Shown here in pieces: positions 46,135 through 58,044 of a stretch of DNA of 64,000 bases (position 1 is the first letter of the stretch; the number at the start of each line of letters is the position of its first letter). The notes below the pieces were generated by a model. That model was given only the letters and a program-made list of their open reading frames with translations. It searched no databases and was not told where the DNA came from. The translations under genes were made by a program, and so were the position numbers. This DNA comes from Portulaca oleracea (lineage: Eukaryota; Streptophyta; Magnoliopsida; Caryophyllales; Portulacaceae), in assembly GCA_029582165.1 (NCBI GenBank), contig CM055868.1, positions 15,445,391 to 15,509,390 on the forward strand, in the 5' to 3' direction.

Positions 46135-47022
46135 TGGAGCGTGGCGTGATGGGAAAGATTGATGGACTAGCTTGAGAGACTTGATTCACAATCGAATAAG
46201 AGCTTGATCACCCAAAAGATTTGGATATGACTTTGGATAAAGGAGATTCCACCACCAAAGCCTAGCAACCCACCATGACCATCATAAAGGAAGAATCCAC
46301 CAAATGATCAATAAAGAGAAGACTTGCAAACACCACCATTAATCAATGATAAAGTAAAGCAAGATTTTGAGAGAAAGGGAGCAACCCTATTCCATGCATA
46401 AGCACATTCATTAATTAGTCAAAAAGTCCCTGGAGAAGTATAATAACAAGCTATTTATACTAAACCCCAAATTAAGCCAAAACAGCGTAAAAAAGGTGTC
46501 TTCCAGAACGCCGGCTCGGGCGAGAAAAAAGAAAAACCCGGGCGAGCAGTCGGGCCTTACATCTCGGGCAGTTCAGCTCGGGCGAGCAGGAGGAAGGCTC
46601 GGGCGAGCAGGTCTTCTGGATGCGTGGTTGTGCGCACAATGACAGCCTGAAACGCCGCCGCGAGCCCCTGACGCCGATTCACGCCATCGAAGCATTGCTC
46701 GGGTGAGCCAGGAGTTGGCTCGGTCGAGCTAGCTCTCTGATGGCCGCAGTTGTGCCCTGGTTTTTATTAATCCCGGGGGTTTTAAACACTCGCACCCCGA
46801 TACCTTCTATGCTCTAGTCTCGAGACGGCCCGGTCCAGTCCCGAGGTCTCCGGGGTCGGTGTTGTGAGCGGGCCCCTCCCTAAGGAGCCCCGGGGCCCAT
46901 CCATCGGATGGCCGAGACTAGCCTCCCAGCTCCCGAAGTGATCGGAAATTGCAACTCGAGGCTCGAGTTGGATGAGGCGGTTCGCGGTGGTCACGAGAGA
47001 GAAAGGAACCCGGACCTCTTCA
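46135..47022 (-). repeat. Gypsy 3' LTR (888 bp)
   Basis: Outer parts are almost identical to the 5' LTR. Its middle (about 46505-46745) carries several GCTCGGGCGAGC palindromes. Confidence 0.95.
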
Positions 47023-50000
47023 TCCTCCCCTTCTTGAAGAGGATTTGCCCTCAAATCCACGTCGGGTTCAACATCCTCAATGTAGGGTGAGAGGTCCCCG
47101 ATGTTGAAGGTTGATGAAACACCGATGTCTCCCGGAAGATCATGCTTGTAGGCGTTGTCATTTATCTTGGCCAAAACTTTGGACGGTCCCTCGCTTCGTG
47201 GCTTTAGCTTATTACTCCTCCGGGATGGAAACCGTTCCTTCCTTAGATGTAGCCAAACCAAGTCCCCGGGCTTGAATGTGATATCACGGCGATGCTTGTT
47301 GGCTCGGGCTTTATAAAGTTCATTGGTGCGCTCGATCTTTTCCCGAATTTGCCGGTGAAGCTTCTGGATCTTAGCGGCTTTCTCACTTGCTTCAAAGCTA
47401 ACCCTCGACTCTAGAGGAAGAGGAAGGAGCTCTATAGGAGTTATGGGGTTGATACCATAGCAAGTCTGAAAGGGCGAATGACCCGTAGCAAGAGAGGGGG
47501 ACCGATTATAGGCAAACTCGGCGTGACATAACTTGGCATCCCAATCTCGTAGACTCCGACTCACAAGACCACGAAGTATTGTAATGAGTGTCTTGTTAGT
47601 TACCTCAGTTTGGCCGTCTGTTTGAGGATGATGCGATGTGCTAAATAAAAACTTCGTTCCCAAGAGCTTCCACAAAGACCTCCAAAAGTGACCCATGAAT
47701 TTAGTATCACGATCCGACACAATAGTCCTCGGGACACCATGCAAGCGCACCACCTCTCGGAAGAAAAGGGTGGCAATATGTGTGGCGTCATCGGTTTTCT
47801 CGCAGGCAATGAAATGCGCCATTTTGGAAAAGCGGTCAACGACGACTAGGATTGCATCCTTGCCACGCACGGTTCGGGGTAGAGCTACAATGAAGTCCAT
47901 ACTCAAATCCTCCCACGGACCATTCGGAACCGGAAGGGGTGTATAAAGCCCTTGGTGGAACTGGCTTTTGGCATGGTGGCAAATAATACACTTTGATATC
48001 ACGTCCAGCACATCGCCTCCCATCTTCGGCCAATAAAAGTGCTCCTTTAACATGTCGATGGTCTTATTGATACCGAAATGACCGGCGAGTCCACCTCCAT
48101 GAACCTCCCGCACTAGAAGCTTTCTCAATGGACATTTTGGAACGCACAATTTGTTTCCCTTGAAGAGAAATTCGTCTTGTAGCAAATACGGTCCATCACC
48201 ACCACCGAGGTGTGATTTAAAGTCATCATCCTCCTTATAAAACTCCTTCAAGTGTTGGAACCCAAGTACCCTCGCCTCAACTACGGAAAGAAGAGAGTGT
48301 CTCCTCGAAAGCGCATCGGCGACCACATTTATACTCCCCTTCTTGTGTTTCGCTACAAAATTAAATCCTTGAAGGAACTCAACCCAATTAGCATGCCGGG
48401 AGCTAAGCTTGTGTTGTCCATTCAAATATTTGAGCGCCTCATAGTCTGAATGAAGGACAAACTGGCTCGGCCTCAAATAATGTGACCAATGATCTAGAGC
48501 CCGAACGAGAGCATAAAACTCCTTATCATACGTGGAATAGTTCCTCTTTGAACCACTGAGTTTCTCACTGAAATAAGCGATAGGACGTTGGTTTTGCATC
48601 AACACGGCCCCAATGCCTACACCACTAGCATCGCAATCAACTTCGAAGGCTTGTGTGAAATCCGGGAGAGCAAGTACCGGAGCCTCACAAAGTTGTGACT
48701 TCAGCTTCTCAAAAGCTCCTTGGGCTGCTCGGGTCCACTCAAAGGTGCCCTTCTTCATGCACTCGGTAATGGGAGCGGTAAGGGTACTAAAGCCCTTGAT
48801 GAACCGACGGTAGAACGAAGCAAGACCGTGGAAGCTCCTCACCTCCGTGATAGTAGAGGGAGAGGGCCAAGAACGGATGGCCTCCACCTTCGAAGGGTCC
48901 ATAGAAATACGTCGGAAACAATGTACCCAAGAAAGGTGACTTGGGAGTGCAAATTCGCACTTCTCCAGTTTACCATAAAGCCGTTGTTGCCGCAAAACCT
49001 CGAACACCCGCTCCAAATGCATAATATGCTCCGCTTCACTCCTCGAATATACTAGAATATCATCAAAATAAACCACGACGAATTTACCAATAAAGGGCCT
49101 CAACATCTCGTTCATAAGACGCATGAATGTGCTCGGGGCGTTGGAACGCCCAAATGGCATGACAAGCCACTCATATAATCCCCTTTTGTCTTGAACGCTG
49201 TCTTCCACTCATCGCCTTCCTTCATACGGATTTGATGATAGCCACTCCGTAGGTCAATCTTGAGAAAATACAGAACCATGTAGTTCATCGAGCATGTCGT
49301 CAAGCCTCGGTATAGGTGCCGATACTTGATGGTAATATTGTTGATGGCTCGGCTATCTACACACATCTGAAAGTACCATCTTTCTTGAACCGGGAGGCGG
49401 GACGAGCACGGACTCATACTCTCTCGAACATAGCCTCGTGAAATAAACTCGTCAACCTGTCTTTGTAACTCCCTTGTCTCTTGCGGGTTGCACCGATATG
49501 CCGCCTTGTTTGGAAGTGGAGCGCCGGGAATAAGGTCGATCTGATGCTCAATACCTCGGATAGGAGGTAGACCCGGTGGGAGCTCTTCGGGAAATACATC
49601 TCCAAATTCAACAAGAAGGGGGGCAACAAGAGGGTGTTTAGGTTTCACTTCCTCACATGTGTTCGCCTCTAAGAGGAGCAAGGCAAAAATGGCCTTCCCC
49701 TTGCTTAGGGCTCGCTCGACCCGTGTCTCACTCAAGTGTTTGGGCTCCTCACTTCCCGCCCCAGGTTTAGGTGGTGATATTTCATGTGGTGCTAGTGGAA
49801 GGAGTTTAACCCTCTTGCCCTCGTGGATAAAGGAGTAAGTATTCTTCGATCCGTCATGTGGTGCTAGTGGTTTTCTTGTCAAATTGCCACGGTCGACCCA
49901 ACAATATGTGACACGCGCTCATGAGGACAACATCACAAACAATAGAGTCCTTGTAGTTAGTGCCAAAGGTTAAATTCACTAAGACACGATTTGTTACCTT

Positions 50001-50135
50001 AATGCCGTCGCGGTCATTGAGCCATTTCAGCGAATAAGGACGGGGATGTGGCAATAGGGGTAATCCCAGTTTGTCAACCATATAGGTAGAGGCCACATTA
50101 GTACAGCTTCCCCCGTCGATGATGAGCTCGCACAC
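46782..50135 (-). pseudogene. Gypsy pol: protease, RT, RNase H, integrase (frameshifted)
   Basis: Order on the minus strand: aspartic protease (LIIDGGSCTNVAS, 50135-49854), RT N-terminal half (FPEELPPGLPPIRG, KIDLRSGYHQIRM; 49882-49112), then one long frame 49208-46782 with RT (YFDDILVYS), RNase H (FEVDCDASGVGIGAVL, YSTYDKEFYALV), integrase HHCC (GLAGHFG, HFYWP, CIICHHAK) and DDE core (MDFIVALP, IVSDRDTKF, HPQTDGQTEV). The end of the long frame overlaps the 3' LTR. Protease, RT-N and RT-C/integrase are in three different frames, so at least two indels separate them. Confidence 0.92.
47023..47035 (-). other. Polypurine tract of the gypsy element
   Basis: AGAAGGGGAGGA lies directly before the TG of the 3' LTR on the minus strand. 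Confidence 0.8.
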
Positions 50136-50172
50136 CTTGCCCCCAACTAAGCATCGTGTTTGGAATATAGTC

Positions 50173-51510
50173 TCATTGGCTCACAAGAGAGACTTCTTGA
50201 ACATGCAAAGCTCGCCTCAAGACAAGAGCGTCTCCTTGGTCACGCGAAACAGCCGCGATTTCTCCTTCCTCACTAGTGTATGCATCCTCGACAACAAATT
50301 CAGGCTCATCCTGGGCTCCTTGCAATTCCTCGTCTATGTCCTGAACCTCCTTGAGAGTCAAGGTCCGCCGGTTTGGACAATCGGCCTGGAAGTGGCCATA
50401 TCCATAGCACTTGAAGCATTTCTTTCCTTCCAAAAGACGAGTGGTCCCCGTAGGAGACGCCACAACAAGTCCCTTCCCTTTGTCAGTTCGGGGTGTCGCA
50501 GGGAACTTGGGTGTCTCACTAGGTTTGGGTGTGGCCGATTGAAAAGGAGGTCGATTTGACGGTGGGAAATAGTTGTGTGAAGTAGACTTGGCGAGAGTCC
50601 TTTCTTTCCGACGCTGCTCAACCCGGCGGCCAAGCTACACAACTCATCCAGGGAATAGTATGGTTGGATCTCGACCCTTTTAGCGATGGTGGGATCCAAG
50701 CCATTCAAAAAACGCATCATGGTTTGATCTTCAGGTTCCTGGAGGCCACTTTTGATAAGAAGTTGCTCGACCGGATATGTACTCCAACGGTTCGTTCGCC
50801 TTGAGTTAGGCATAGGCCCTTTCGATTGTCGACGGTAAGTGCTTGGTAAAAAACGGCGATTCATCACTTGCTTAAGATGGGTCCAAGTGGAAATTCTCGC
50901 CTTCCCTTCTCGAGCCCGTTGTGATTTCATATTCTCGAACCAAAGCGAAGCGGCCTGGGTGAGTTTCAAACTTGCGATCTTATAAGCCTTCCCCTCATCA
51001 TACTCCTTGGTTTCGACGATCCTAATCCATCAATGGGTCCATTCGATGTAGTCGTCCGATCGGTGGAACCGTGGAATTCGGAATGTCAATTTTTATGTCC
51101 CGAAATCATCTCGAGGGTTGTTCATGCACATTCCGGCGACCGGCGTGGAGAGCCTCTAGCATCGCCACTCGACTCAAAGTTTGGAGGAGGACTGGGCTTT
51201 GTGTACGCCTCGGACGTTCAACTCGAGGCGGAACCGGACGCTCTAGGGCGAGGTTATCCAACCGTGCCATGATGGCATTAAGGGTTCGATTGATGGAGGA
51301 GAATTGTTCGTCATGAGTGGCAAGTCGATTCTCGAGAACCCGAAGTTGAGGGCTACCCCGGTGGCTTGATTCCTCTCGATCGGAATCATCGTGACCATCC
51401 ATATCGAGGGAAAGGTATGGGACGGATTGTGTTTGGGATATTTTGTGGAGTTTGGGGGTTTTCTTGTAGTTGGCTTGTGTTTGGATAAGGGTTCTTTGTG
51501 TTTTTCTCAC
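50173..51510 (-). pseudogene. Gypsy gag (frameshifted)
   Basis: N-terminal frame 51510-51106, capsid-like frame 50969-50358 (AASLWFENMKSQR, WTHLKQVMNRRF, FLNGLDPTIAKRVE), and CCHC knuckle frame 50463-50173 (CFKCYGYGHFQADC). These lie in at least two frames, so gag is broken too. Confidence 0.85.
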
Positions 51511-51736
51511 TTGGGCATTTTATCGAACACCTTGTGTGTACAAATTTTCCAACTCTTCCTCAAAGCTCCAATATGCATCAAAATCAACAAACACAATAGC
51601 AATAGCAATTTCTCCAACACACTTGGAGTCACAAGGGTTGGGGAACACCAATATTTCAATCAAAATAGCAAAAATCCAACAATAGAGAACAAACTAGCAA
51701 GAACAATGGAATACTCAAGCTAGATGAATAACCTTG

Positions 51737-51751
51737 TGCTCTGATACCAAA
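51737..51751 (-). other. Primer-binding site (tRNA-iMet type) of the gypsy element
   Basis: TTTGGTATCAGAGC directly follows the 5' LTR on the minus strand and fits the 3' end of initiator tRNA-Met. Confidence 0.88.
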
Positions 51752-52669
51752 TGGAGCGTGGCGTGATGAGAAAGATTGATGGACTAGCTTGAGAGACTTG
51801 ATTCACAATCGAATAAGAGCTTGATCACCCAAAAGATTTGGATATGACTTTGGATAAAGGAGATTCCACCACCAAAGCCTAGCAACCCACCATGACCATT
51901 ATAAAGGAAGAATCCACCAAATGATCAATAAAGAGAAGACTTGCAAACACCACCATTAATCAATGATAAAGTAAAGCAAGATTTTGAGAGAAAGGGAGCA
52001 ACCCTATTCCATGCATAAGCACATTCATTAATTAGTCAAAAAGTCCCTGGAGAAGTATAATAACAAGCTATTTATACTAAACCCCAAATTAAGCCAAAAC
52101 AGCGTAAAAAAGGTGTCTTCCGTAACGCTCACAAAGAAAAAAAGAAAAACCAAGCGGGCCTTACGCTGTCGCCGTCGTCGTCAGTCGCGGCGCAAAGATC
52201 TCCAGCAGGTTCACTCGGGCGGCAGGAGGAAGGCTCGCGAAAGGTGTCTTCGATGTGTGGTTGGGCAAGATGACACCGACAGAAACGCCGCCGGCGAGCA
52301 AAGGAACACCGCGAGCAAGCCTCGACGCCGCTTCACGCCATCGAAGCATTGCTCGGTGAGCCAGAGTTGGCTCACGAGCTAGCTCTCGATGGCCGCGATT
52401 GTCGGTTTTTATTAATCTCGGGGGTTTTAAACACTCGCACCCCGATACCTTCTATGCTCTAGTCTCGAGACGGCCCGGTCCAGTCCCGAGGCCTCCGGGG
52501 TCGGTGTTGTGAGCGGGCCCCTCCCTAAGGAGCCCCGGGGCCCATCCATCGGATGGCCGAGACTAGCCTCCCACCCGGCGATCGAAATTGCAACTCGAGG
52601 CTCGAGTTGGACGAGGCGGTTCGCTTGGCGGTGGTCACCAGAGAGGAGAAAGGAACCCGGACCTCTTCA
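51752..52669 (-). repeat. Gypsy 5' LTR (918 bp)
   Basis: Outer parts nearly match the 3' LTR; the middle, about 52120-52400, is heavily altered (many small indels, GCTCGGGCGAGC palindromes lost). Confidence 0.93.
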
Positions 52670-52860
52670 ATATTTCATGAACATATCAAACATTTACGAA
52701 TTTCTTGTCATTACACATATGACAAACTGATAGAATGATTTCTGCAAACCTAATATGTTACTTCAAAGGAGCAACGTGTTGATATGATGATGACGAAACC
52801 CTAGGGAGAAGTTCAACATCATTAGTTATGTTCTAGGTGGGTTTGTTGGATTAACCATTA

Positions 52861-53117
52861 CTCCCTCCGTTCCATATTAACTGTCGTCTTTGTAAATTGT
52901 GCAGTCAAACATAAAAAATTTTGACCGTAAATTTCTCAAAATATACAATGAGTTACTATATAAAATTACCACCATTAGATTCGTAATGAAAAATACTATC
53001 ATAAAAGTATAATATTGCAATTGTTAATAATATATTATGCAAGAAATTATCAATCATAGAATGATATTGGAGACCGTAAAAGTCAAAACTATGACAATTA
53101 ATTTGGAACGGAGGGAG
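52861..53117. mobile_element. Stowaway-type MITE, 257 bp, TA duplication
   Basis: CTCCCTCCGTTCCATATTAA on the left, inverse on the right (AATTTGGAACGGAGGGAG), TA on both sides. Non-coding. Confidence 0.9.
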
Positions 53118-53175
53118 TAATTATACCTTGAGGGAGGATGTAAAGATTAGTATGTTATTAGTTTGAGGTTAATTA

Positions 53176-53436
53176 GTCCATTCCATATTAATTGTCGTCT
53201 TTGAAAATTGTGCAGTCGAACTTTAAAAAGTTTGACTATAAACATTTCTCAATATATACAATGATTTGTTATATAAAACTACCACCATTAGATTTGTAAT
53301 GAGAAATATTATCCTAAGATTATAACATTACAATTGTCAATAAAAATATTATATAGAAAATTATCAATCAAAGAGTATCATTGGAGATCGTGATAGTCAA
53401 CTAATCAAAGTAACAATTAATATGGAACGGAGGGAG
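53176..53436. mobile_element. Second Stowaway-type MITE, tandem copy
   Basis: Same family and orientation as the copy 59 bp to the left. The left terminus has lost part of CTCCCTCC; the right end ATATGGAACGGAGGGAG and TA are intact. Confidence 0.85.
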
Positions 53437-54020
53437 TACAATTAATCAAAGAATCCTAGTGAGGATTGCTATATTTGTTAATTACAAATTGTAGGATGTA
53501 TTTATATACGACCCGGGTGTACAATTATCAACAATCCAATACATACAAAACATGGAGTTTCTCTTACTTTCTCTAAGATTCTTTATAGTAATCAGGGGTC
53601 CGTAGTATGTCATTCCTTTTGCTATGCCTTAATTATCCAAAAGGCTACTCGTTAATGAAAGTATACATATCCTCTGCCTGCTCAACATTACCATCACGAA
53701 ATGGTGACCTTACTTGGAAGAGTGGTCTACACAAAATAGGCAATATTACTTTTATTAAAAGTATATGATGTTTTGTACACTCTCAGTTTCATATTTTATT
53801 TTCTATAAGGTACGTATAGTCGATTCATCGGGATCAATACTTTTGTGTACTTCATTGCATGGAGTGAAGATTGTCTATATGTGTATCTCTTCATACTACC
53901 CCGCGTTAACTTAGCAAAGAAAATCTATATTAGAAGAGCTATACAAATAAGGTATTTTTGTTTTGTGTCAAAACATTTAGGTGAGTTGGATATCGGGCCT
54001 AATTCGGCCGAGACAGAATG

Positions 54021-55461
54021 AGGATTATACTCTTGAGAGTACTGTGCTCATTTACTCCTAGTGTATAATTTTATGAACAAAGAAGTGTACACTTTCTCAT
54101 ATAAAATGAAAATTGTAAACTCATAAAGTCATAAATGCATGGTCATGTACAAATTATGAACTCAATTTTTTTTTTTTGGAACTCGGGTAAATAGAAAGGT
54201 CCACCACTACAAGGTAAATGGTGAGAGGGATTAACCTGTGGCTAGAAATCTGAAATCTACTATCGAGGATCAAGTAACTAACTAAGAAGACAAAAAACTA
54301 AGCTATAAAAAAGTAAAAAATAACAAAACACTACAGCAAGAACAAAAGAGCTAAAGAAGAAAACAAACACCGAAGGGTCACCATCAAATGGCTAAAAGCC
54401 TAAAAAAAAAAAGAAGTCAGCTAAGAAATCTTGGGGGCCAAACTCAAGAGTTGACGAAAGACACCTCATTAGATCTGGAATAAGGAAACCAATGTGGGCT
54501 CCTAGGGGTGACGAATGCAGGGATCTCGGCAGAGGCAGAGAGAGAATCAGGACGGAGGCTCGACTTGATGGTGTCGACATACAAATGACAACGAAGACTT
54601 GGCCATCCCACTTGGCGATGGAAAAGTCAAGATGGTTTGCTTAAGATCACAGACGAAGGCTCCGGTGGCTGTCTAGGCTGGAGGAGTTCAGAAAACCCTT
54701 CACAACCATGGTTGATACGGGTGATCTACATCGATCTAAACACAAAACCTAAAACTAACCGGTAGGTTTTCAAGAACTCTGAAAAAGGAGTTGGTTAGGA
54801 CGAGGACCCATGAGAGAGGGGACGAGTAGAAGGTTGGAATTGAGTTTTCAGAGAAGATGGATGACATCCAGAACAGGGCAATCAGCCGATCTGTTATTCA
54901 ATAGTTGTCAGACCGAAACATTTTGGACAAACCAAACAAAATTATGTGGGTCTAAGACACAAGGAGAGTCATATGGAGACGTTGTTGTACTTCTTGATAA
55001 GAATGAAAATCAAAGAGAGTTTTTCATGTCCAACCCAAAAAGAGTTCGAATAAGTGCGGGGAAGGGTTCCAAGCCGTAAACAAGCAAGGACCCTCAATCG
55101 AGAAAGGAGTAAATGTAAATATGAAAAAGAACCAATTTTGTGGAATAAGTAGGACACAAGAGGATATCTGAGAGGACAAGGATCTAATCAGGGGGCTCGG
55201 CAGGAAAATCCTCCATTTTCTCTGATTAACAGAGAACCCAAAGGAAAAATCCTAAGCTTTCTCTCACTAGAGGTTCAGACCCTTTAGTATTCATGAAAAT
55301 GAGTAAAGAGCTAACTATGAACTCAAATTGCAAATATGTATATGAACAAGAACCAAAATTGCATTCACATAAATTTATACATGCGTGTTCATAGAATTAT
55401 ACATATATGCTCAAAATATTCATGCTAAGAGTACAAAAGCATGACATTACTAGGAGTATAA
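54021..55461. mobile_element. TIR element A, interrupted by a retroposon
   Basis: Left end AGGATTATACTCTTGAGAG, right end inverse AATTATACTCCTAG near 55445-55461. About 280 bp without the insert at 54155-55326. Related to element B at 55502-55836. Non-coding; exact ends uncertain. Confidence 0.55.
54166..55315 (-). mobile_element. LINE-like retroposon with poly(A) and 11-bp target duplication
   Basis: TATGAACTCAA occurs at 54155-54165 and 55316-55326. The left edge starts with a 12-base T-run, i.e. a poly(A) tail on the minus strand. The minus strand has an ATGGAGGATTTTCC start near its 5' end and stops soon after; no RT domain is present. It is probably an internally deleted LINE or a similar passenger. 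Confidence 0.72.
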
Positions 55462-55501
55462 TTTGATTTGGCCAAGGCATGCATCCATGCTCAGTTCATT
55501 G

Positions 55502-55836
55502 GATTATACTCCCAGGAGTTCTACAATGCTGATGTACTCCCAGAATGGGTAATGAACATAAGTGTATATGTGTATAAGCATACATGCATAAATTTATAAG
55601 TACACAATTTTTGGTCACATACGTATTCGTAATTTGAGTTCATAATTTATATATGACTATTCATAACTTTATGATCGAGTTTACAATTTTATTTTATGAG
55701 TTATGTGTACACCTGTTAATTTTATGAGTATTGCTCATAAATTTATATGCGTGTGCTCATAAGATTATATACATAAGCTCATAAAACTCATTTCGTGAGT
55801 ACGGTAGAAGTACGATACTTCCAAAAATATAATCCT
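55502..55836. mobile_element. TIR element B (335 bp), relative of element A
   Basis: GGATTATACTCCCAGGAG on the left and, inverted, AGGATTATATTTTTGGAAG on the right. The interior is AT-rich with CATAAATTTATA motifs also present in element A. Confidence 0.5.
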
Positions 55837-57199
55837 AGCTTTAGAATTATGTGGGTATTTACAATTCGCCCACTAATAAAATCCTTTTACAATGGAAATG
55901 AGATTTGAGCTCATGATCTTTATGTTATAAGTCCATATATACTTACGAGTTGAATGAATAAAATTAATCCAACCATTCCATCTACATCGACTATTCGTCC
56001 ACCAAATTGGTACTGATAAGCCACGTCACCAATTTTCTTTTCTTTTTTCCGTTCCTTTCTAAAAATAATATACACAAAGAAAGAGTTTCATAGTGACCCT
56101 CCCTACAAAAATATCATCGAAAAACCATGAAACTATGGATGATGCGGTGACTCAATTCTACTAAGCTACTAGCAACAATTAATGTATAAATGACATTCTT
56201 TCTTGACCAAAGAATTTCCAACCACAAAGTCGTGGGATTTTAAAGGAAAACCCTATAAAATGAAGGATGGAGGGCCAAGGTCAGCGCCTACCTATATGAA
56301 AGGCATGAATCTCCGACCCTTGGAGTTCATATCAATTAGAAAGTTGCCAACAACCAGTAATTATGTGGAAGGAAGTGCATAGTAATGAATAATATTAAGA
56401 TATCAAATATCTTTGAACCGAGAAACCAAAAAGCAAAACCTCCCTAAATTGATTAATGACGAGTTGAACGATGAAGAGAAATAAGCAAAAGGTAACCAGA
56501 GCACTCCAACGAATATTAGTAGCTAGGAAATCTGGATTAATGAAGATGCATGCTTGCAGTAACTACATGGTGAGAGATGATAATTTAGATTTTTCATAGG
56601 AGAGAGAATAAGATGGGTACGTGAAGATTGGAGAGATGCGTATAAAATGAGTTATTTAAATGGAAACAGAGTTTGGTAAATATATTTGTAAATAATGTAA
56701 TGGTTGATTGTGAATCCATCCTAGATATAAATTTAATTTATGAAAGATATATAACTATAAATTAAATACTAATATTTTAACAAGGCTACAAATAAATAAA
56801 TAAATAAAATGGATGATGTCGAAGTCCGTATTGACTCGGTACACAAATAGTTTTATTATAGAAATTAATTTTAACAAAAAAATTTGGGTTAAAAACGATA
56901 ATAAGTATTGATTTTATAAGGGAAAAGACATTTAAGGAGTGTCTTGGGGCAAGACACTTATCATCACCCAATTCTAAATTACCCACTATTGAAGTTTATT
57001 CTTCTTTGATCATGTGAATATTTTTTTTTTGAATTATAATGTGTAAATTAATATGGGCTGGGTTGTGAGCCTTCAAATTTTAATAGAAAGTAGCGTAAAA
57101 AGTGCACATTGAAATCAAACATGAGGCTCAAAGTAAAGGGAAAATTTCTTTATAACTTGCTATTCTATCGCCTAATTCTGTTCATACCATTTGTTTCGT
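55837..57199. other. Intergenic DNA upstream of SAM synthetase
   Basis: No gene recognised. 56640-57060 is very AT-rich. Confidence 0.4.
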
Positions 57200-58044
57200 T
57201 CAAGAATATCTTTCTCCACCTCCCCCTCTTTATTCTTTAATTTCTCTCATTTTTTGATTATCATCCTCCTCCAAGTTAAATTAAGTTGGTAACTCCCTCT
57301 TTCCTTGATTTCTTTGCTTTTAAAATCTTGTCACTTCTTATTCATTTGTTTAAATTTTTATTTTAATTTCTCAACATTGAATTATGTGTTTTTCATTAGA
57401 TCTTAGAATTCACGTTCATCAGTAATCTTCCCTCTTCCAAATAATATTTATGTTGATTTGTTGCTCATTTTAATTGGTATATTTTTGGAGAACCAAAGGT
57501 TGGATAAATTTTGTTTTATTCAACGTAATTGTGTGGTGATTGTTTATATAATAAAGTGATTGAGTTCTACCAAAGAACATAAAGTATAAGAGGTTAAACT
57601 AATAAGTTGAAATTTTGTATAATATTTCCGGGATGAGATAGTCTCACTTGATATTTAATGTGAGATAGGTTTTTTCATGGCGACCTTTTGAGAAATATGA
57701 CGATGACTTTTGGTATTGAAAATTTACTTCGATGTGATTTACTGGTCATAGGATAAAGCATAAATATTTGATTTCAAGATATCTCTCAAGTATCATTCAT
57801 CCTGGTAAATGATGTTTTAATTAATATGAAGTAAAAATAAAGGTGCGTAATTTTTGATTGGGAAACTTTGTGACTAGCAGTTTTAAACGGTGGATGTTAT
57901 TGTCTTGGTATGTTGTTTCGGGGATGTAGGGATAATTTTGTTGAGCTAACCATTAAATAACGGTAGAAAAACAAGAACGTACCTGATAGTGGATCCCTTT
58001 GATGAATTAACTTGATCGAGTGTGGGTTTGTAGTTGGGTCAGAA
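57200..58044 (+). other. Possible SAM synthetase 5' UTR with intron
   Basis: A pyrimidine-rich stretch at 57205-57275 could be a leader. Donor TTG|GTAACT at 57288/57289 and acceptor TTTGTAG|TTGGG at 58033/58034 would give a 745-bp 5' UTR intron, common in plant SAMS genes. Inferred only. Confidence 0.3.

Larger units (their letters stand above)
46135..52669 (-). mobile_element. Complete Ty3/gypsy LTR retrotransposon, 6.5 kb
   Basis: Minus-strand element with LTRs 51752-52669 (5') and 46135-47022 (3'), each TG...CA. ATATT flanks both outer ends (46130-46134 and 52670-52674), a perfect 5-bp duplication. PBS, gag, protease, RT, RNase H and integrase follow in gypsy order, with a PPT before the 3' LTR. 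No chromodomain was seen, and I do not assign a lineage. Frames are broken several times despite the fresh-looking ends. Confidence 0.95.

Noticed and set aside
47600..48449. Plus-strand and shifted frames over the gypsy integrase
   Set aside because: Shadows of the strong minus-strand pol frame.
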